Source: Methylibium sp965279545 (GTDB taxonomy: Bacteria > Pseudomonadota > Gammaproteobacteria > Burkholderiales > Burkholderiaceae_C). Taken from it: DNA of 64,000 nucleotides. Shown piece after piece: positions 7,734 through 17,177 of the stretch; position 1 is the stretch's first letter; the number at the start of each line of letters is the position of its first letter. Below the pieces are notes generated by a model that was not told the origin of the DNA, did no database searches, and was given only the letters and a program-made list of their open reading frames with translations. Location of the stretch: assembly GCF_965279545.1 (NCBI RefSeq), contig NZ_OZ257250.1, forward strand, positions 1,240,001-1,304,000, given 5' to 3'. The position numbers and the translations under genes were made by a program.

Positions 7734-8536
7734 CAGGCCGCGGTGAGTTCGGGCGGCAGCGGGCTGCCGGCCGACACGGTCAGCACCTCGTAGCCGGTGT
7801 CGGTGACGAGCACCGTGTGTTCCCATTGCGCCGACAGCGAGCGGTCCTTGGTGACGATGGTCCAGCCGTCGCCCGTTTCCTTGATCTCGCGTCGTCCGGC
7901 GTTGACCATCGGTTCGATCGTGAACACCATGCCGGGCACCAGCTCCTCCAGCGTGCCGGGCCGGCCGTAGTGCAGGACCTGAGGCTCCTCGTGGAACCTG
8001 CGGCCGATGCCGTGCCCGCAGAACTCGCGCACGATCGAGAAGCCCTGGCGTTCGGTGAAGGTCTGGATCGCGTGACCGATGTCGCCCAGCCTCACCCCCG
8101 GCTTGACCTTCGCGATGCCGCGCCACATCGCCTCGTAGGTCAGGGTGCACAGGCGCCGGGCCGCGATCGAACCTTCGCCGACGATGAACATGCGGCTGGT
8201 GTCGCCATGCCAGCCGTCCTTGATGACCGTGACATCGATGTTGACGATGTCACCGTTCTTCAGCGGCCTCTCGTTCGGGATGCCGTGGCAGACCTGGTGG
8301 TTGACCGAGGTGCAGACCGACTTCGGGTAGGGCGTGTAGCCGGGCGGCGCATAGTTCAGCGGCGCAGGGATACCCCCCTGCACATCGACGATGTGCCCAT
8401 GTGCCAGGCGGTCCAGCTCCTCGGTGGTGACGCCGGGTTTCACATGCGGTGTCAGCATGTCCAGCACTTCGGAGGCGAGCCTTCCGGCGATGCGCATGCC
8501 TTCGGCATCGGCAGCAGTTTTGATCGTGATCGACAT
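7733..8536 (-). CDS. map: Methionine aminopeptidase type I
   Basis: Removes the N-terminal methionine from new proteins, a dimetal hydrolase of 267 aa. Pita-bread fold motifs are visible: VCHGIPNERPLKNGDIVNID with metal ligand Asp, the DTSRMF segment, FCGHGIGRRFHEEP with the catalytic and metal His, and TIEPMV with a Glu ligand near the end. I chose MSITIKTAADAEGMR (ATG at 8534-8536); the frame stays open to 8587 but that extension has no family match. A GATAAT hexamer about 8 bases upstream could give a very short or absent leader. Confidence 0.95.
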   Translation of the reverse strand: MSITIKTAADAEGMRIAGRLASEVLDMLTPHVKPGVTTEELDRLAHGHIVDVQGGIPAPLNYAPPGYTPYPKSVCTSVNHQVCHGIPNERPLKNGDIVNIDVTVIKDGWHGDTSRMFIVGEGSIAARRLCTLTYEAMWRGIAKVKPGVRLGDIGHAIQTFTERQGFSIVREFCGHGIGRRFHEEPQVLHYGRPGTLEELVPGMVFTIEPMVNAGRREIKETGDGWTIVTKDRSLSAQWEHTVLVTDTGYEVLTVSAGSPLPPELTAA

Positions 8537-8543
8537 GGCCGGG

Positions 8544-8549
8544 ATTATC
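8544..8549 (-). promoter_or_regulatory. Possible -10 box for map
   Basis: GATAAT on the minus strand (8549 to 8544) in the 101-bp divergent gap between map and purL. If used, transcription would begin at or next to the map ATG (8536), a leaderless or near-leaderless message. There is no convincing -35 hexamer at 17 bp, so this is tentative. Confidence 0.3.
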
Positions 8550-8637
8550 TCATCGGGCCCGTAAAATCCAGGGTTCGCGAGGGACATCCTGCCTCGTGCT
8601 GCACGCCTTCCAGCCCCCCGCGATCTCCGCGCGCCCC

Positions 8638-11600
8638 ATGACCCAACCCACGATCCTCTCCTTCGACGGCGGCAATGCGCTGTCCGCGTTCCGTGCCCAG
8701 GCCCTGTTGCCGCGGTTGCAGGCCGCGGCTGCGCGCATCACGGCTGTCCATGCTCGCCATGTGCATTGGGTGGCCGCCGCGACCGCCCTCGACGCAGCCG
8801 CACGGGACAAGCTCGCCGGTCTGCTGCGCTACGGCGATGCCTACGCAGGGCCGGCGCAAGGGGTGCTGGTTCTGGTGATGCCGCGCCTCGGTACCGTGTC
8901 GCCCTGGGCCAGCAAGGCCACCGACATTGCCCACAACTGCGGCCTGGACATACGCCGCGTCGAGCGCGTCACCGAGTATCGGCTGTCGCTGAAGAGCGGG
9001 CTGCTCGGCGGCGCCAAGCCGCTGAGCGACGAGGAACGAACGGCAGTGGCGGCGCTGCTGCACGACCGCATGACCGAGAGTGTGGCCTTCGAGCACGACG
9101 CTGCCGCCCACCTGTTCGACGCCCGGCCGGGCAAGCCGATGGAGACGGTCGACGTGCTCGGCCAGGGCCGCAGCGCGCTGGAACTCGCGAACCGCGACTT
9201 CGGCCTCGCGCTCAGCGACGACGAGATCGACTACCTGGTGACCGCCTTCACCGGGCTGCAGCGCAATCCGACCGATGTCGAGCTGATGATGTTCGCGCAG
9301 GCCAACTCCGAGCACTGCCGCCACAAGATCTTCAACGCGCAGTTCAGCATCGACGGCGAGGCGCAGGAACACTCGATGTTCCAGATGATCCGCCACACCC
9401 ACAAGACCTCGCCGCAGCACACCATCGTCGCCTACAGCGACAACGCGGCGGTGATGGAGGGCTGCGCGATCGAACGCTGGCTGCCGCATGGCTACACCAA
9501 CGCGCCGGTCTACGGCGCGCGCCACGAGACAGCGCACGTGCTGATGAAGGTCGAGACGCACAACCACCCGACGGCGATCTCGCCGTTCGCCGGCGCCTCC
9601 ACCGGCGCCGGCGGCGAGATCCGCGACGAGGGCGCAACCGGGCGCGGCGCGCGGCCGAAGGCCGGCCTGACCGGTTTCTCGGTCTCGAACCTGCATCTGC
9701 CGGGCACGAACGAGCCCTGGGAGAAGGTGCGCTACGGCAAGCCCGAGCACATCGCGAGTGCGCTGCAGATCATGATCGATGGCCCGCTGGGCGGTGCGGC
9801 CTTCAACAACGAATTCGGCCGACCCAACCTCGGCGGCTACTTCCGGGTCTATGAACAGAGCGTGCCCGGCGGCGCGGGCGAAGCGGCGCAGGTGCGCCGC
9901 GGCTACCACAAGCCCATCATGATCGCCGGGGGCCTGGGCACGATCAGCGACGGCCAGACGCACAAGATCCCGTTCCCGGCCGGCAGCCTGCTGATCCAGC
10001 TCGGCGGCCCGGGCATGCGCATCGGCATGGGTGGCGGCGCCGCCAGCTCGATGGCGGCCGGCGCCAACACGGCCGCGCTGGACTTCGACTCGGTGCAGCG
10101 CGGCAACCCGGAAATCCAGCGCCGCGCGCAGGAGGTCATCAACCACTGCTGGGCGCTCGGCGCCAGCAACCCCATCCTGGCGGTGCACGATGTCGGCGCC
10201 GGCGGCATCAGCAACGCCTTTCCCGAGCTGGTGCACGACGCCGGCCGCGGCGCGCGTTTCGATCTGAAGCGCGTGCCGCTCGAGGAGAGCGGCCTGGCTC
10301 CGAAGGAGATCTGGTGCAACGAAAGCCAGGAGCGCTACGTGCTGGCCATTGCGCCCGAGAGCCTGCCGCTGTTCGAGGCGATGGCGACCCGCGAACGCTG
10401 CCCGTTCGCCGTGGTGGGCGTCGCCAGCGAGGTGCAGCAGCTGGTGCTCGAAGACGGCCCGGCGGGGCAGGGCGAGCACGGCACGCCGATCGACATGCCG
10501 ATGGACGTGCTGCTCGGCAAGCCGCCCAAGCTGCACCGCCAGGTCCGGCGCGTGCAGCGCCGCTTCGCGCCGATCGACCTGGCGGGGGCAGAGTTGCAGT
10601 CGCTCGCCTTCGACGTGCTGCGCCACCCGACGGTGGCCAGCAAGCGCTTCCTGATCACGATCGGCGACCGCACGGTCGGCGGCCTGACCCACCGCGACCA
10701 GATGGTCGGTCCGTGGCAGGTGCCGGTGGCCGACTGCGCAGTGACGCTGGCCGACTACGCCGGCTTCCACGGTGAAGCGATGGCGCTGGGCGAGCGCACG
10801 CCGCTGGCCGTGATCGATGCGCCGGCCGCCGGCCGCATGGCGGTGGCCGAGAGCATCACCAACCTGCTGGCCGCGCCGATCGAACTGCCGCGCGTCAAGC
10901 TGAGCTGCAACTGGATGGCCGCCTGCGGAGAACCCGGTGAGGACGCCGCGCTGTACGACACGGTGCGCGCGGTCGGCCTGGAGCTGTGCCCGGCGCTCGG
11001 CATCTCGGTGCCGGTCGGCAAGGATTCGCTGTCGATGCGCACGCGCTGGAGCGAAGGCGACGAGCCCAGGCAGGTGACCGCGCCGGTCTCGCTGATCGTC
11101 ACCGCCTTCGCTAGCCTGGCCGACGTGCGCGGCACGCTGACGCCGCAACTGCAGCCGGGCGACACCTCGCTGATCCTGATCGACCTGGGGCAGGGGCGCA
11201 ACCGCCTGGGCGGCTCCATCCTCGCGCAGACGCTGGGGCAGGTGGGCGATGCCGCCCCCGATCTCGACGATGCTGCTTTACTGAAGAACTTGGTGGCCGC
11301 CATCAACCGCCTGCGCGCCGAAGGCCGACTGCTGGCCTATCACGACCGCTCCGACGGCGGCCTGTGGGCTGCGGTGTGCGAGATGGCCTTCGCCGGGCAC
11401 TGCGGCGTGTCGCTGAACGTCGACCTGCTGGTGACCGAGGGCGACGGCGTGTCCGACAGCCGCATGGACAGCGGCGACGCCAAGAACTGGGCCGGGCAGG
11501 TGAGCGAACGGCGCAAGGAGCTGACCTTGAAAGCGCTGTTCGCCGAGGAGCTGGGGGCCGTGATCCAGGTGGCCACTGCCGAGCGCGGCGCGGTCATGCA

Positions 11601-12651
11601 GGTGCTGCGCGAGGCCGGCCTGAGCCCGCACAGCCACGTGATCGGCAAGCCCAACGAGCGTGGCGTCGTCGAGGTCTGGCGCGACGCCAAGGCCGTGTTC
11701 AGCGCGCCGCTGCGCGAGCTGCACCAGGCCTGGGACGACGTGAGCTGGCGCATCGCGACACTGCGCGACAACCCGGCCTGTGCCGATGCCGAGCACGCCG
11801 CGGCGGGCGCGGCCGAGGCCACCGGCCTGCACTGGCAGCCGAGCTTCGATCCGGCCGAGGACGTGGCGGCGCCGTTCCTGAAACTCGCACGGCCGCGGGT
11901 CGCGATCCTGCGCGAGCAGGGCGTCAACTCGCACCTCGAGATGGCCTATGCGATGGCGCAGGCCGGCTTCGAGACCTACGACGTGCACATGAGCGACCTG
12001 CAGAGCGGGCGGGCGCGGCTCGACATGTTCCGCGGCTTCGTCGCCTGCGGCGGCTTCAGCTACGGCGACACGCTGGGTGCCGGCGAGGGCTGGGCGCGCT
12101 CGGTCCTCTTCAACCCGCAGTTGGCGGAGCAGTTCGCGGCCTTCTTCGGCCGCAGCGACAGCTTCGCGCTCGGCGTGTGCAACGGCTGCCAGATGATGGC
12201 GGCGCTGGCGCCGATCATCCCCGGCGCCCAGGCCTGGCCCAAGTTCACCCGCAACCGCAGCGAACAGTTCGAGGCGCGGCTGTCGCAGGTCGAGGTGCTG
12301 GACAGTCCGTCGATCTTCTTCTCCGGCATGGCGGGCAGCCGGCTGCCGATCGCGGTCGCGCACGGCGAAGGCTTTGCCGACTTTTCACAGCGTGGCGATC
12401 CCCAGGCCGTGCAGCGGGCGATGCGTTTCGTCGACCGCGCGGGGCAGCCCACCGAGGCCTACCCTTTCAATCCCAATGGCAGCCCGGGCGGCCTGACCGC
12501 GGTGACCACGCCGGACGGCCGTTTCACGGCGCTGATGCCGCACCCGGAGCGCGTGTTCCGCAACGTGCAGATGAGCTGGACCGGCGGCGACGTGGCGGTG
12601 GCCAGCCCGTGGATGAGGATGTTCCGCAACGCGCGACGCTGGGCGGGATGA
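8638..12651 (+). CDS. purL: Phosphoribosylformylglycinamidine synthase (large, single-chain)
   Basis: ATP- and glutamine-dependent conversion of FGAR to FGAM in purine synthesis, 1337 aa, the long PurL of Proteobacteria. Order: N-terminal PurS-like domain, linker, two FGAM synthase halves (AIR synthase fold; ANSEHCRHKIF near residue 220, GDKTHK-type nucleotide region GTISDGQTHK), and a class I glutaminase domain. Its nucleophile is C1181 in GVCNGCQMM and H1302/E1304 lie in LMPHPERVF. I start at ATG 8638 (MTQPTILSFDGG); a GTG at 8596 in frame adds only unsupported residues. The stop overlaps the next gene by 4 bases. Confidence 0.96.
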   Translation: MTQPTILSFDGGNALSAFRAQALLPRLQAAAARITAVHARHVHWVAAATALDAAARDKLAGLLRYGDAYAGPAQGVLVLVMPRLGTVSPWASKATDIAHNCGLDIRRVERVTEYRLSLKSGLLGGAKPLSDEERTAVAALLHDRMTESVAFEHDAAAHLFDARPGKPMETVDVLGQGRSALELANRDFGLALSDDEIDYLVTAFTGLQRNPTDVELMMFAQANSEHCRHKIFNAQFSIDGEAQEHSMFQMIRHTHKTSPQHTIVAYSDNAAVMEGCAIERWLPHGYTNAPVYGARHETAHVLMKVETHNHPTAISPFAGASTGAGGEIRDEGATGRGARPKAGLTGFSVSNLHLPGTNEPWEKVRYGKPEHIASALQIMIDGPLGGAAFNNEFGRPNLGGYFRVYEQSVPGGAGEAAQVRRGYHKPIMIAGGLGTISDGQTHKIPFPAGSLLIQLGGPGMRIGMGGGAASSMAAGANTAALDFDSVQRGNPEIQRRAQEVINHCWALGASNPILAVHDVGAGGISNAFPELVHDAGRGARFDLKRVPLEESGLAPKEIWCNESQERYVLAIAPESLPLFEAMATRERCPFAVVGVASEVQQLVLEDGPAGQGEHGTPIDMPMDVLLGKPPKLHRQVRRVQRRFAPIDLAGAELQSLAFDVLRHPTVASKRFLITIGDRTVGGLTHRDQMVGPWQVPVADCAVTLADYAGFHGEAMALGERTPLAVIDAPAAGRMAVAESITNLLAAPIELPRVKLSCNWMAACGEPGEDAALYDTVRAVGLELCPALGISVPVGKDSLSMRTRWSEGDEPRQVTAPVSLIVTAFASLADVRGTLTPQLQPGDTSLILIDLGQGRNRLGGSILAQTLGQVGDAAPDLDDAALLKNLVAAINRLRAEGRLLAYHDRSDGGLWAAVCEMAFAGHCGVSLNVDLLVTEGDGVSDSRMDSGDAKNWAGQVSERRKELTLKALFAEELGAVIQVATAERGAVMQVLREAGLSPHSHVIGKPNERGVVEVWRDAKAVFSAPLRELHQAWDDVSWRIATLRDNPACADAEHAAAGAAEATGLHWQPSFDPAEDVAAPFLKLARPRVAILREQGVNSHLEMAYAMAQAGFETYDVHMSDLQSGRARLDMFRGFVACGGFSYGDTLGAGEGWARSVLFNPQLAEQFAAFFGRSDSFALGVCNGCQMMAALAPIIPGAQAWPKFTRNRSEQFEARLSQVEVLDSPSIFFSGMAGSRLPIAVAHGEGFADFSQRGDPQAVQRAMRFVDRAGQPTEAYPFNPNGSPGGLTAVTTPDGRFTALMPHPERVFRNVQMSWTGGDVAVASPWMRMFRNARRWAG

Positions 12652-13379
12652 GCGAGCTCGCGCGCTCCCCTGCGGATCGCCATGCCCGCCTCGACGCGCT
12701 GCGCGGTCTCGCCATCGTCTGGATGGCGGCGTTTCATTTCTGCTTCGACCTCGCTCACTTCAGGCTGACCGGCGCGAACTTCTACGCCGACCCGTTCTGG
12801 CTTCACCAGCGCACCGCCATCGTCAGCCTGTTCCTGTTCTGCGCCGGCCTCGGCCAGGCCGTCGCGGTGCACGGCGGCCAGAGCTGGCCGCGCTTCTGGC
12901 GGCGCTGGGCGCAGGTGGCGGGCTGCGCACTGCTGGTCAGCGCCGGCAGTGCGCTGATGTTCCCGCGCAGCTGGATCAGCTTCGGCGTGCTGCACGGCAT
13001 CGCGCTGATGCTGATCGTCTGCCGGGCCAGCGCCGGCGCGGGCCGGTGGCTGTGGCCGCTGGGCCTGCTGGCCGTCCTGTTGCCCCAGTTCGTGCAGCAC
13101 CCGCTGTTCGACAGCCGGCTCGCCAACTGGGTCGGCCTCGTGACGCACAAGCCGGTCACCGAGGACTACGTGCCGCTGCTGCCCTGGCTGGGCGTGATGT
13201 GGTGGGGGCTGGCCGCCGGGCGCTGGTTGATCGACCACCGACCGGCCTGGCTGGTCGGTGCACTGCCGGCGACGGCACGACCGCTGGCCCTGCTCGGCCG
13301 CTGGAGCCTGAGTTTCTACATGCTGCACCAGCCGGTGCTGATCGGCGCGCTGCTGCTGTGGCTGCGGTGGGCGCGCTGA
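12648..13379 (+). CDS. DUF1624 / heparan-alpha-glucosaminide acetyltransferase-like membrane protein
   Basis: Integral membrane protein of 243 aa with about seven hydrophobic segments, overlapping purL by 4 bases (ATGA). The N-terminal LDALRGLAIVWMAAFHFCFDL has the LDxLRG...H pattern of membrane acyltransferases related to HGSNAT, with a histidine at the end of the first helix. The C-terminal SLSFYMLHQPVLI also fits acyltransferase-3-like proteins. Substrate unknown: O-acetylation of a cell-envelope sugar would be the family guess. Link to purL is probably only translational coupling. Confidence 0.75.
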   Translation: MSELARSPADRHARLDALRGLAIVWMAAFHFCFDLAHFRLTGANFYADPFWLHQRTAIVSLFLFCAGLGQAVAVHGGQSWPRFWRRWAQVAGCALLVSAGSALMFPRSWISFGVLHGIALMLIVCRASAGAGRWLWPLGLLAVLLPQFVQHPLFDSRLANWVGLVTHKPVTEDYVPLLPWLGVMWWGLAAGRWLIDHRPAWLVGALPATARPLALLGRWSLSFYMLHQPVLIGALLLWLRWAR

Positions 13380-13392
13380 AACGGCGTTCGCC

Positions 13393-14814
13393 GTGGACCG
13401 GCCGCTGATCGACGATCGCAGCCGCCGCCTGCTGCCCTGGCTGGTGGCGGTGGCCTTCTTCATGCAGACGCTGGACGGCACCATCGTCAACACCGCGCTG
13501 CCGGGCATGGCGCTCGACCTGCACGAGAGCCCGCTGCGCATGCAGTTGGTCGTCATCGCCTACATGCTGACCGTGGCGCTGCTGATCCCGGTGTCGGGCT
13601 GGCTGGCCGACCGCTTCGGCACGCGGCGCATCTTCATCGGCGCGATCGTCTTGTTCAGTGGGGGCTCGGCGGCCTGCGCGCTGTCGACCTCGCTCGCCCA
13701 GCTCGTCGCGGCCCGGGCGCTGCAGGGCCTGGGCGGTGCGCTGCTGCTGCCGGTCGGCCGGCTTGCCATCCTGCGCGTCTTCCCGAAGGAAGAGCTGCTG
13801 CGCACGCTCGCCTTCGTCACGATCCCGGGGCTGATCGGGCCACTGATCGGTCCGAGCCTGGGCGGCTGGCTGGTCGAGGTGGCCAGCTGGCACTGGGTGT
13901 TCCTGATCAACCTGCCGGTCGGCCTGCTCGGCGTGCTGGCCGCGCGGCGCCACATGCCGGAGCTGCGCGTCGGTGCTGCGGGGCGCTTCGACCTGTGGGG
14001 CTACGTGCTGTTCAGCGCCAGCATCGTGATGGTCTCGGTCGCGTTGCAGGGTCTGGGCGACCGCGCGCTCGGCTTCGCCAGTTCGATGCTGCTGCTGTTC
14101 GCCGGCCTGGCGGCGTTCGGCGGCTACTGGCTGCATGCGGCGCTCAGCGCACAGCCGCTGTTCAGCCTGCGCCTGTTCTCGATCCCGAGCTTCGCGGTCG
14201 GCCTGCTGGGCAATCTGTTCGCCCGGCTGGGCAGCGGCGCCTTGCCGTTCCTGATGCCGCTGTTCCTGCAGGTTGGGCTCGGCTATTCGCCGGCGGCTGC
14301 CGGCATGAGCCTGATTCCGACGGCGCTCGGCGCGATGCTGTCGAAGACCTTCGCCGCACCGCTGATCCGGCACCTGGGCTACCGCACCACGCTGGTCGGT
14401 AACACGGTGCTGCTGGGCCTGATGATCGCCAGCTTCGCGCTGGTCGACCGCGACACCGGCCGCGTGCCGCTGATGCTGCATCTCGCGGCGTTCGGCATCG
14501 TCAACTCGCTGCAGTTCACCGCGATGAACACGCTGACGCTCGGCGACCTCGAAGGGGTCGACGCGAGCGCCGGCAACAGCCTGCTGTCGGTCGTGATGCA
14601 GGTGTCGATGAGCATGGGGGTTGCCGCGGCCGCCGCGTTGCTGATCGCCTTCGGCGGCCACACGCAGGCGCAGGGCTCGACGGCCGTGGTGGAAACCTTC
14701 CAGGCCACCTTCGTCTGCATCGGCCTGCTGTCGGTCTTCGCGGCCTTCATCTTCGGCCAGTTGCAGCCGCGCGATGCACCGCAGCGCATCCCCCACGTAC
14801 CCGACGAACATTGA
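13393..14814 (+). CDS. MFS exporter, DHA2 (EmrB/QacA) family
   Basis: Proton-driven drug or metabolite exporter, 473 aa with about 14 hydrophobic segments. Family marks: MQTLDGTIVNTALPGMA in the first helix, motif A GWLADRFGTRRIF between helices 2 and 3, and the antiporter motif C PGLIGPLIGPSLGGW in helix 5. The start is a GTG at 13393, 13 bases after the upstream gene; the next ATG (13462) would remove part of helix 1. There is no EmrA-like membrane fusion partner next to it, so it probably acts alone at the inner membrane. A terminator follows. Confidence 0.88.
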   Translation: MDRPLIDDRSRRLLPWLVAVAFFMQTLDGTIVNTALPGMALDLHESPLRMQLVVIAYMLTVALLIPVSGWLADRFGTRRIFIGAIVLFSGGSAACALSTSLAQLVAARALQGLGGALLLPVGRLAILRVFPKEELLRTLAFVTIPGLIGPLIGPSLGGWLVEVASWHWVFLINLPVGLLGVLAARRHMPELRVGAAGRFDLWGYVLFSASIVMVSVALQGLGDRALGFASSMLLLFAGLAAFGGYWLHAALSAQPLFSLRLFSIPSFAVGLLGNLFARLGSGALPFLMPLFLQVGLGYSPAAAGMSLIPTALGAMLSKTFAAPLIRHLGYRTTLVGNTVLLGLMIASFALVDRDTGRVPLMLHLAAFGIVNSLQFTAMNTLTLGDLEGVDASAGNSLLSVVMQVSMSMGVAAAAALLIAFGGHTQAQGSTAVVETFQATFVCIGLLSVFAAFIFGQLQPRDAPQRIPHVPDEH

Positions 14815-14841
14815 GCTCCGCACTCCCGCGCGAGGCCAGCA

Positions 14842-14867
14842 AAAAGGCGCCCCGAAGGGCGCCTTTT
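14842..14867. terminator. Bidirectional rho-independent terminator
   Basis: Stem GGCGCCC (14846-14852) and GGGCGCC (14857-14863) with a CGAA loop, flanked by AAAA on the left and TTTT on the right, so it works in both directions. It sits between the convergent MFS gene (+) and the parvulin isomerase gene (-). The strongest terminator in the window. Confidence 0.9.
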
Positions 14868-14890
14868 CACGTGCCGCCGATGCGTCGTCG

Positions 14891-15709
14891 TCACTCGAAC
14901 TTGTAGTCGGTCTTGGCCTTGCTCTTGAGTTCGTCGCGGAAGGCCGCGATCTTCTGCTGGCCGAGGCGCTGCTGGATCTGCGGCTTGACTTCCTCGAGCG
15001 GCGGGAACTGCGCGTCGCGCACGTCCTCGAGCTTCAGGATGTGGAAGCCGTACTGGCTCTTCACCGGCTCCTCGGTCATCTGACCCTTGCTCAGCTTCAC
15101 CATCGCCTGCGAGAACTCGGGCACGAAGCTGCCCGGCGCGGCCCAGTCGAGGTCGCCGCCGTTCGGGGCCGAACCCGGGTCCTTGCTGGACTTCTTGGCC
15201 GATTCCTCGAAGCTCGCGCCGCCCTTGATCTGGGCGATCAGCGCCTTGGCCTCGTCTTCCTTCTCGACGAGGATGTGGCGCACGCGGTATTCCTTGTCGC
15301 CGGCCTGCGCCTTGAACTTGTCGTACTCGGCCTGGATCTCGGCGTCGGTGACGGGGTTCTTCTTCTGGTAGTCGTTGAACAGCTCGCGGATCAGGATGCT
15401 CTGGCGCGCCAGCTCCATCTGCAGCTTGTATTCGGTGGTGGCGGCCACGCCGCGCTTCTCGGCTGCTTGCGTGAAGATCTCGCGCAGCACCACTTCGTCC
15501 TTGACCTGGCGCTCGGTCTCGGGCGGCACCGGCTGACCCTGGCTCTGCGCCTGACGCGTCACCTGCTGCAGCAGCGCGTCGGCGCGGGCCTTCGGCACGG
15601 GCTTGCCATTGACGATCGCAATGTTCTGCGCGGCGGCCAGAGCCGGCGCGAGCAGGGCGGCCGCCAGGGCGATGGATGACACGCGAGCGGCAAGGGTGTA
15701 CGGCTTCAT
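14891..15709 (-). CDS. Periplasmic peptidyl-prolyl isomerase, parvulin (PpiC/SurA-like)
   Basis: Periplasmic foldase of 272 aa. Residues 1-28 form a signal peptide (MKPYTLAARVSS... ending ALAAAQN). Then comes a SurA-like helical N-terminal region beginning IAIVNGKPV, and a single parvulin domain at about residues 140-232 (YRVRHILVEKEDEAKALI through GFHILKLEDV). A charged helical tail ends in KTDYKFE. Last gene of selO-msrB-ispZ-bolA-ppi; in other Burkholderiales an isomerase of this type follows ispZ-bolA. A single parvulin domain separates it from SurA, which has two. Confidence 0.9.
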   Translation of the reverse strand: MKPYTLAARVSSIALAAALLAPALAAAQNIAIVNGKPVPKARADALLQQVTRQAQSQGQPVPPETERQVKDEVVLREIFTQAAEKRGVAATTEYKLQMELARQSILIRELFNDYQKKNPVTDAEIQAEYDKFKAQAGDKEYRVRHILVEKEDEAKALIAQIKGGASFEESAKKSSKDPGSAPNGGDLDWAAPGSFVPEFSQAMVKLSKGQMTEEPVKSQYGFHILKLEDVRDAQFPPLEEVKPQIQQRLGQQKIAAFRDELKSKAKTDYKFE

Positions 15710-15765
15710 GCGATGAACTACCTCGGTTGGGAAGGGGCGGCGGGAGACGTCGCGTTGCGACGGCT

Positions 15766-16077
15766 TCACGGGTTGCTTCGGGCCGCTTCGATGGGAGTGA
15801 GCGTGGTCAGGGCCAGGGCGTGGATGCCGTGCGGCATCCACAAGGCGACGGCATCATACACAAGGCGATGCCGCGCCAGACGTGACAAACCGTCAAAGCG
15901 CTGACTGACCAGGTAGACACTGAAATGCCGCCCTTCACGGGCGCCGGCATGGCCGGCATGCTGGTGGCTGTCGTCGCTGACGCGCAGCGATTGCGGTGCC
16001 AGGGCGGCCTGCAGCGCAGCCTCCAGTTCGGCCGCCGTGGGCGGCGAGACCGTGGCGGCGGCGGGGATTTCACTCAT
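15766..16077 (-). CDS. bolA: BolA family protein
   Basis: Small BolA-fold protein (103 aa) that in the family pairs with monothiol glutaredoxins in iron-sulfur handling and affects envelope shape. The family core is visible: LRVSDDSHQHAGH, the HFSVYLVSQRFDGLSRLARHR stretch with the conserved SxRFxGxxxxxRH pattern, and GIHALALTTLTP near the end. It overlaps ispZ by 8 bases and lies 56 bases upstream of the isomerase gene. No glutaredoxin gene is in the window. Confidence 0.9.
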   Translation of the reverse strand: MSEIPAAATVSPPTAAELEAALQAALAPQSLRVSDDSHQHAGHAGAREGRHFSVYLVSQRFDGLSRLARHRLVYDAVALWMPHGIHALALTTLTPIEAARSNP

Positions 16078-16693
16078 CTTCGGTCTTGATGTGCCGGCTC
16101 AGGTACAGGCCCTGGGCCAGCGTGAACAGCAGCATCAGGCCGACGCCGCCGAACAGCTTGAAGTTGACCCACACGTCGGTCGGGAAACTGTAGGCCACGT
16201 ACAGGTTGGCCAGGCCCATGAAGGCGAAGAAGGCGATCCACATGAAATTGAGATTGCGCCACACCGGGGGCGGCAGCTGCAGCTGCTCGCCCATCAGTGT
16301 CTGCAACAGATTCTTGCGAAACACCGCGTGGCTGAACCAGAACGCCGTCCCCATGACCCAGTACAACACGCTGGGTTTCCACTTGATGAACGTATCGTTG
16401 TGGAACCAGACGGTCGCGCCGCCCAGCACCGTCACGAGCCCGAGGCTCACCCACAGCATCGTGTCGACCTTTCTGCCGCGCGCGAGCAGCCAGCCGATCT
16501 GCGCGAAGGTGGCCGCGATCACCACCAAGGTGGCGAGCAGCACCGGCGCTTCCTTGGGCCCGACCACGCCGCCGGAGACCAGGAAGCCGAAATACTGGCT
16601 GGCGAAAGCCGCGGCCGCGTCGGGTTGTCCTTCGGTCACCTTGAAGGCGACGAAGAACAGGACGATGGGGAGCAGGTCGAACAGAAACTTCAT
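16070..16693 (-). CDS. ispZ: Septation protein A / YciB inner-membrane protein
   Basis: Inner-membrane protein of the YciB/IspZ family, 207 aa with five to six hydrophobic helices. It starts with the characteristic MKFLFDLLPIVLFFVAF and contains KPSVLYWVMGTAFW and the NLNFMWIAFFAFMGLANLYVA region typical of the family. The role in E. coli is cell-envelope integrity and septation; the name IspZ survives from Shigella intracellular-spread work. The end overlaps bolA by 8 bases. The gene lies 67 bases after msrB in the same direction. Confidence 0.92.
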   Translation of the reverse strand: MKFLFDLLPIVLFFVAFKVTEGQPDAAAAFASQYFGFLVSGGVVGPKEAPVLLATLVVIAATFAQIGWLLARGRKVDTMLWVSLGLVTVLGGATVWFHNDTFIKWKPSVLYWVMGTAFWFSHAVFRKNLLQTLMGEQLQLPPPVWRNLNFMWIAFFAFMGLANLYVAYSFPTDVWVNFKLFGGVGLMLLFTLAQGLYLSRHIKTEDE

Positions 16694-16760
16694 CGGCAAG
16701 GGCGGTCGGTGCGCGGAAACCCGATTGTGCGTTGCCGGCGCAATCGGGCCCCGGCCGGCC

Positions 16761-17177
16761 TCATTTTCGGGGCTCGAAGCCGAGCGCAGCCGAATTGATG
16801 CAGAAGCGCTCCCCGGTCGGCTCCGGGCCGTCGGGGAACACGTGGCCGAGGTGGGCGCCACAGTCCTGGCAGCGCACTTCAACCCGCACCATGCCGAGGC
16901 TGCGGTCGACCACGCGGTCGATGATCTCGCCGCGCAGCGGCTGGAAGTAGCTCGGCCAGCCGCAGCCGGCGTCGAACTTGGTGCCGGAGTCGAACAGCGG
17001 GGCGTTGCAGCCGATGCAGTGGTAGACGCCTTGCTGCCAGTGGTCGGCGTACTGGCCGGTGTAGGGGCGCTCGGTGGCGCCGTGGCGCGTGACCTCGAAC
17101 TGCATCGGCTCGAGCTGCGCGCGCCATTCGGCTTCGGTCTTCTTGACCTTGCGGTCCTTGTGGTCGGTCTGGCTCAT
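16761..17177 (-). CDS. msrB: Peptide methionine-(R)-S-oxide reductase
   Basis: Repairs methionine-R-sulfoxide in proteins, 138 aa. Zinc-binding CxxC pairs C54/C57 and C103/C106 are present, the catalytic cysteine is C126 in ERFCINSAALGF, and C72 in GCGWPS is a candidate resolving cysteine. The ATG overlaps the selO stop by 4 bases (ATGA at 17174-17177), so MsrB is translated together with SelO. There is no signal peptide, so it is cytoplasmic. Confidence 0.95.
   Translation of the reverse strand: MSQTDHKDRKVKKTEAEWRAQLEPMQFEVTRHGATERPYTGQYADHWQQGVYHCIGCNAPLFDSGTKFDAGCGWPSYFQPLRGEIIDRVVDRSLGMVRVEVRCQDCGAHLGHVFPDGPEPTGERFCINSAALGFEPRK

Noticed and set aside
5823..7793. Long frame antisense to glnD
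   Set aside because: GC shadow; glnD domains are intact in the other frame.
8545..11148. Long antisense frame over purL
   Set aside because: purL is complete and well conserved on the other strand; no motif seen in the antisense product.
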